From assembly GCA_019415705.1 (NCBI GenBank), contig DXYS01000073.1:252-24305 (forward strand): a stretch of 24,054 nucleotides of DNA, read 5' to 3'. The stretch is from Bacteroidales bacterium. GTDB taxonomy: Bacteria > Bacteroidota > Bacteroidia > Bacteroidales > Muribaculaceae. Position 1 is the first letter of the stretch. Every line of letters begins with the position of its first letter. Shown here piece by piece: positions 23,284-24,054 of the stretch. Made by a program: the position numbers and the translations under genes. The notes under the pieces were generated by a model that saw only the letters and a program-made list of their open reading frames with translations, searched no databases and was not told the origin of the DNA.

Positions 23284-23312
23284 TAAAGATAGATAAAATC
23301 TGTTTTGTCAAA
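23284..23312 (-). promoter_or_regulatory. Possible promoter for the oxyR-like gene
   Basis: TTTG (23312-23309) and TATCTTTA (23291-23284) are 17 nt apart, shorter than the usual spacing and with one mismatch in the -7 box. The -33 box abuts that of the divergent ferredoxin promoter, giving TTTG-T-CAAA. Confidence 0.35.
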
Positions 23313-23334
23313 CATGAATATGATATTAAATTTG
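23304..23334 (+). promoter_or_regulatory. Bacteroidota-type promoter for the ferredoxin gene
   Basis: TTTG (23304-23307), a 19-nt spacer and TAAATTTG (23327-23334) are a perfect consensus match. Only 15 nt separate the -7 box from the ATG, so the leader is very short. Confidence 0.8.
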
Positions 23335-23349
23335 TAAAAAAATACGATT

Positions 23350-23535
23350 ATGATACAAGTAAACAAAGCCATCTGTCCTCACGATCACGTCTGTCCTCTG
23401 ATTAAGCTATGTCCGGTCGGAGCCATTACTCAGGATGCCGAAGGATATCCTGTCATTGACTACACTCTTTGTATCGAATGTGGCAAATGCGTCCGCAAAT
23501 GCCCCAAACACGCCATGCAACAGACCGTGGAATAA
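23350..23535 (+). CDS. Small 4Fe-4S ferredoxin-like protein
   Basis: A 61-aa cytoplasmic electron carrier. The second half has a standard cluster motif, C-x2-C-x2-C-x3-CP, at Cys41, 44, 47 and 51 (CIECGKCVRKCPKHAM). The first half instead has Cys9, Cys15 and Cys21 spaced C-x5-C-x5-CP (ICPHDHVCPLIKLCPVGAI), with His11 and His13 between. I recall similar short Bacteroidota proteins with this arrangement, so it is probably a real variant rather than an error. It could bind two 4Fe-4S clusters using three Cys from the first motif plus Cys51, or only one. It is divergent from the OxyR-type gene and has a perfect consensus promoter. Confidence 0.88.
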   Translation: MIQVNKAICPHDHVCPLIKLCPVGAITQDAEGYPVIDYTLCIECGKCVRKCPKHAMQQTVE

Positions 23536-23581
23536 TCCCCATCCCCGGCTATACACATCATAGCCTCTTAATCACCTCCGT

Positions 23582-23603
23582 GCGGCGACGAGCTCGTCGT
23601 CGC
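23582..23603. repeat. 10-bp hairpin after the ferredoxin gene
   Basis: GCGGCGACGA (23582-23591) pairs with TCGTCGTCGC (23594-23603), with one G-T wobble and a 2-nt centre. No T-run follows, so it may stabilise the ferredoxin mRNA end or act as a weak terminator. Confidence 0.6.
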
Positions 23604-23650
23604 AAAGCCTCGTCGTCCATCTATCTGCCTTATAATCTAAGCCCGTCTCC

Positions 23651-23992
23651 TCTTATTCGCCCCATCCGCCCTATTGGCCTCATCCGCCATGACGGCCTGC
23701 CTCATAAATCCGATGAGCGGCGCTAAATCTGCCGCTGTCTTATCCGCCCCATCCGGCCTATTGGCCTCATTCGTCACGGCGGTCTGCCTCATAAAGCCGA
23801 TGGCCTCAGCCGCTACAGAGCGGCGCTAAATCTGCCGGTGTCTTATTCGCCCCATTCGGCCTATTGGCCTTATCCGCCACGCCGGCCTGCCTCATTAATC
23901 CGATAGCCTCAGCCGCTACAGAGCGGCGCTAAATCTGCCACTTCTTATCCGCCCCATTCGGCCTATTGGCCTCATCCGTCACAGCGGGCGCC
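23651..23992. repeat. ~102-nt tandem repeat, 3.5 copies
   Basis: Units begin with TCTTATYCGCCCCAT at 23651, 23738, 23841 and 23943. Lengths are 87, 103, 102 and a partial ~50 nt. Shared blocks include CCTATTGGCCT, CTGCCTCAT and GAGCGGCGCTAAATCTGCC. Units 2 and 3 carry a perfect GCCGCT-ACAG-AGCGGC hairpin; unit 1 lacks the left arm through a ~16-nt deletion, and unit 4 stops before it. Confidence 0.9.
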
Positions 23993-24043
23993 CTAATAAT
24001 GGCACAAGCCGAAATCACGGTGCATGGATTAAGGGAAAAGTGT

Positions 24044-24051
24044 TAAATTTG
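24044..24051 (+). promoter_or_regulatory. -7 box, probably for a gene beyond the window
   Basis: TAAATTTG is a perfect -7 match pointing rightwards at the end of the window. No TTTG is seen at the -33 distance. Confidence 0.4.
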
Positions 24052-24054
24052 CGT

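Larger units (their letters stand above)
23536..24054. other. Intergenic region with repeats, no convincing gene
   Basis: 519 nt follow the ferredoxin stop. They hold a 10-bp near-perfect hairpin (23582-23603), three and a half tandem repeat units (23651-23992), and a -7 box near the window end. Short open frames here encode repeat-derived Ile-Arg-Pro-Ile runs and look spurious. Confidence 0.75.

Noticed and set aside
23469..23726. 85-codon frame running from the ferredoxin gene into the tandem repeat
   Set aside because: Out of frame with the ferredoxin and made of arginine-rich and repeat-derived Ile-Arg-Pro-Ile sequence, a common artefact of such repeats in Bacteroidales.
23651..23992. 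CRISPR array
   Set aside because: Units of about 102 nt are contiguous and similar along their whole length, with no short repeat alternating with unique spacers.

Overview
The window looks like a chromosomal segment from a Bacteroidales gut bacterium, most likely of the Muribaculaceae type. This placement is inference. It rests on Bacteroidota-type promoters (TTTG about 19-20 nt upstream of TAnnTTTG) before many genes, a DUF4290 gene coupled to rimM, a Bacteroidota-style MG2/plug surface protein, an OMP_b-brl_3-like receptor, a C10 peptidase with a short sorting-like tail, and weak Shine-Dalgarno signals. There is no phage, IS, tRNA, rRNA or CRISPR signal; it reads as core chromosome with two surface-protein loci and one redox locus.

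Layout. 1-7330 is almost all minus strand: the 5' end of an unidentified gene, pgk with its own promoter and terminator, prfA-pyrF, a DUF4290-rimM-acidic protein-OmpA-like operon, and a TetR regulator translationally coupled to fabG. A symmetric divergent promoter region (about 7331-7505) then leads into a plus-strand run: dacB (PBP4), a small protein with a Ser-Glu-x repeat, rsmI and a coiled-coil lipoprotein. This run converges on minus-strand gdhA across a bidirectional terminator. Next come a minus-strand pair (homocysteine methyltransferase-domain protein and a large MG2/plug-like surface protein). Divergent from them, on the plus strand, are a 969-aa outer-membrane beta-barrel protein and a C10 cysteine peptidase.

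The right end (21345-23535) is a compact redox locus: an OxyR-type LysR regulator with both redox cysteines (C199/C208), a divergent small ferredoxin with an atypical first cluster motif, a downstream membrane polyferredoxin with its own promoter and a palindrome over the -33 box, and a possible 25-residue membrane peptide. The last ~520 nt hold no convincing gene but carry 3.5 copies of a ~102-nt tandem repeat with an internal hairpin, ending in a -7 box that probably belongs to a plus-strand gene outside the window.

The best candidates for something undescribed are the OxyR/ferredoxin/polyferredoxin/micropeptide cluster and the terminal tandem repeat. All functional statements are from reading sequence and family knowledge; no search was run.
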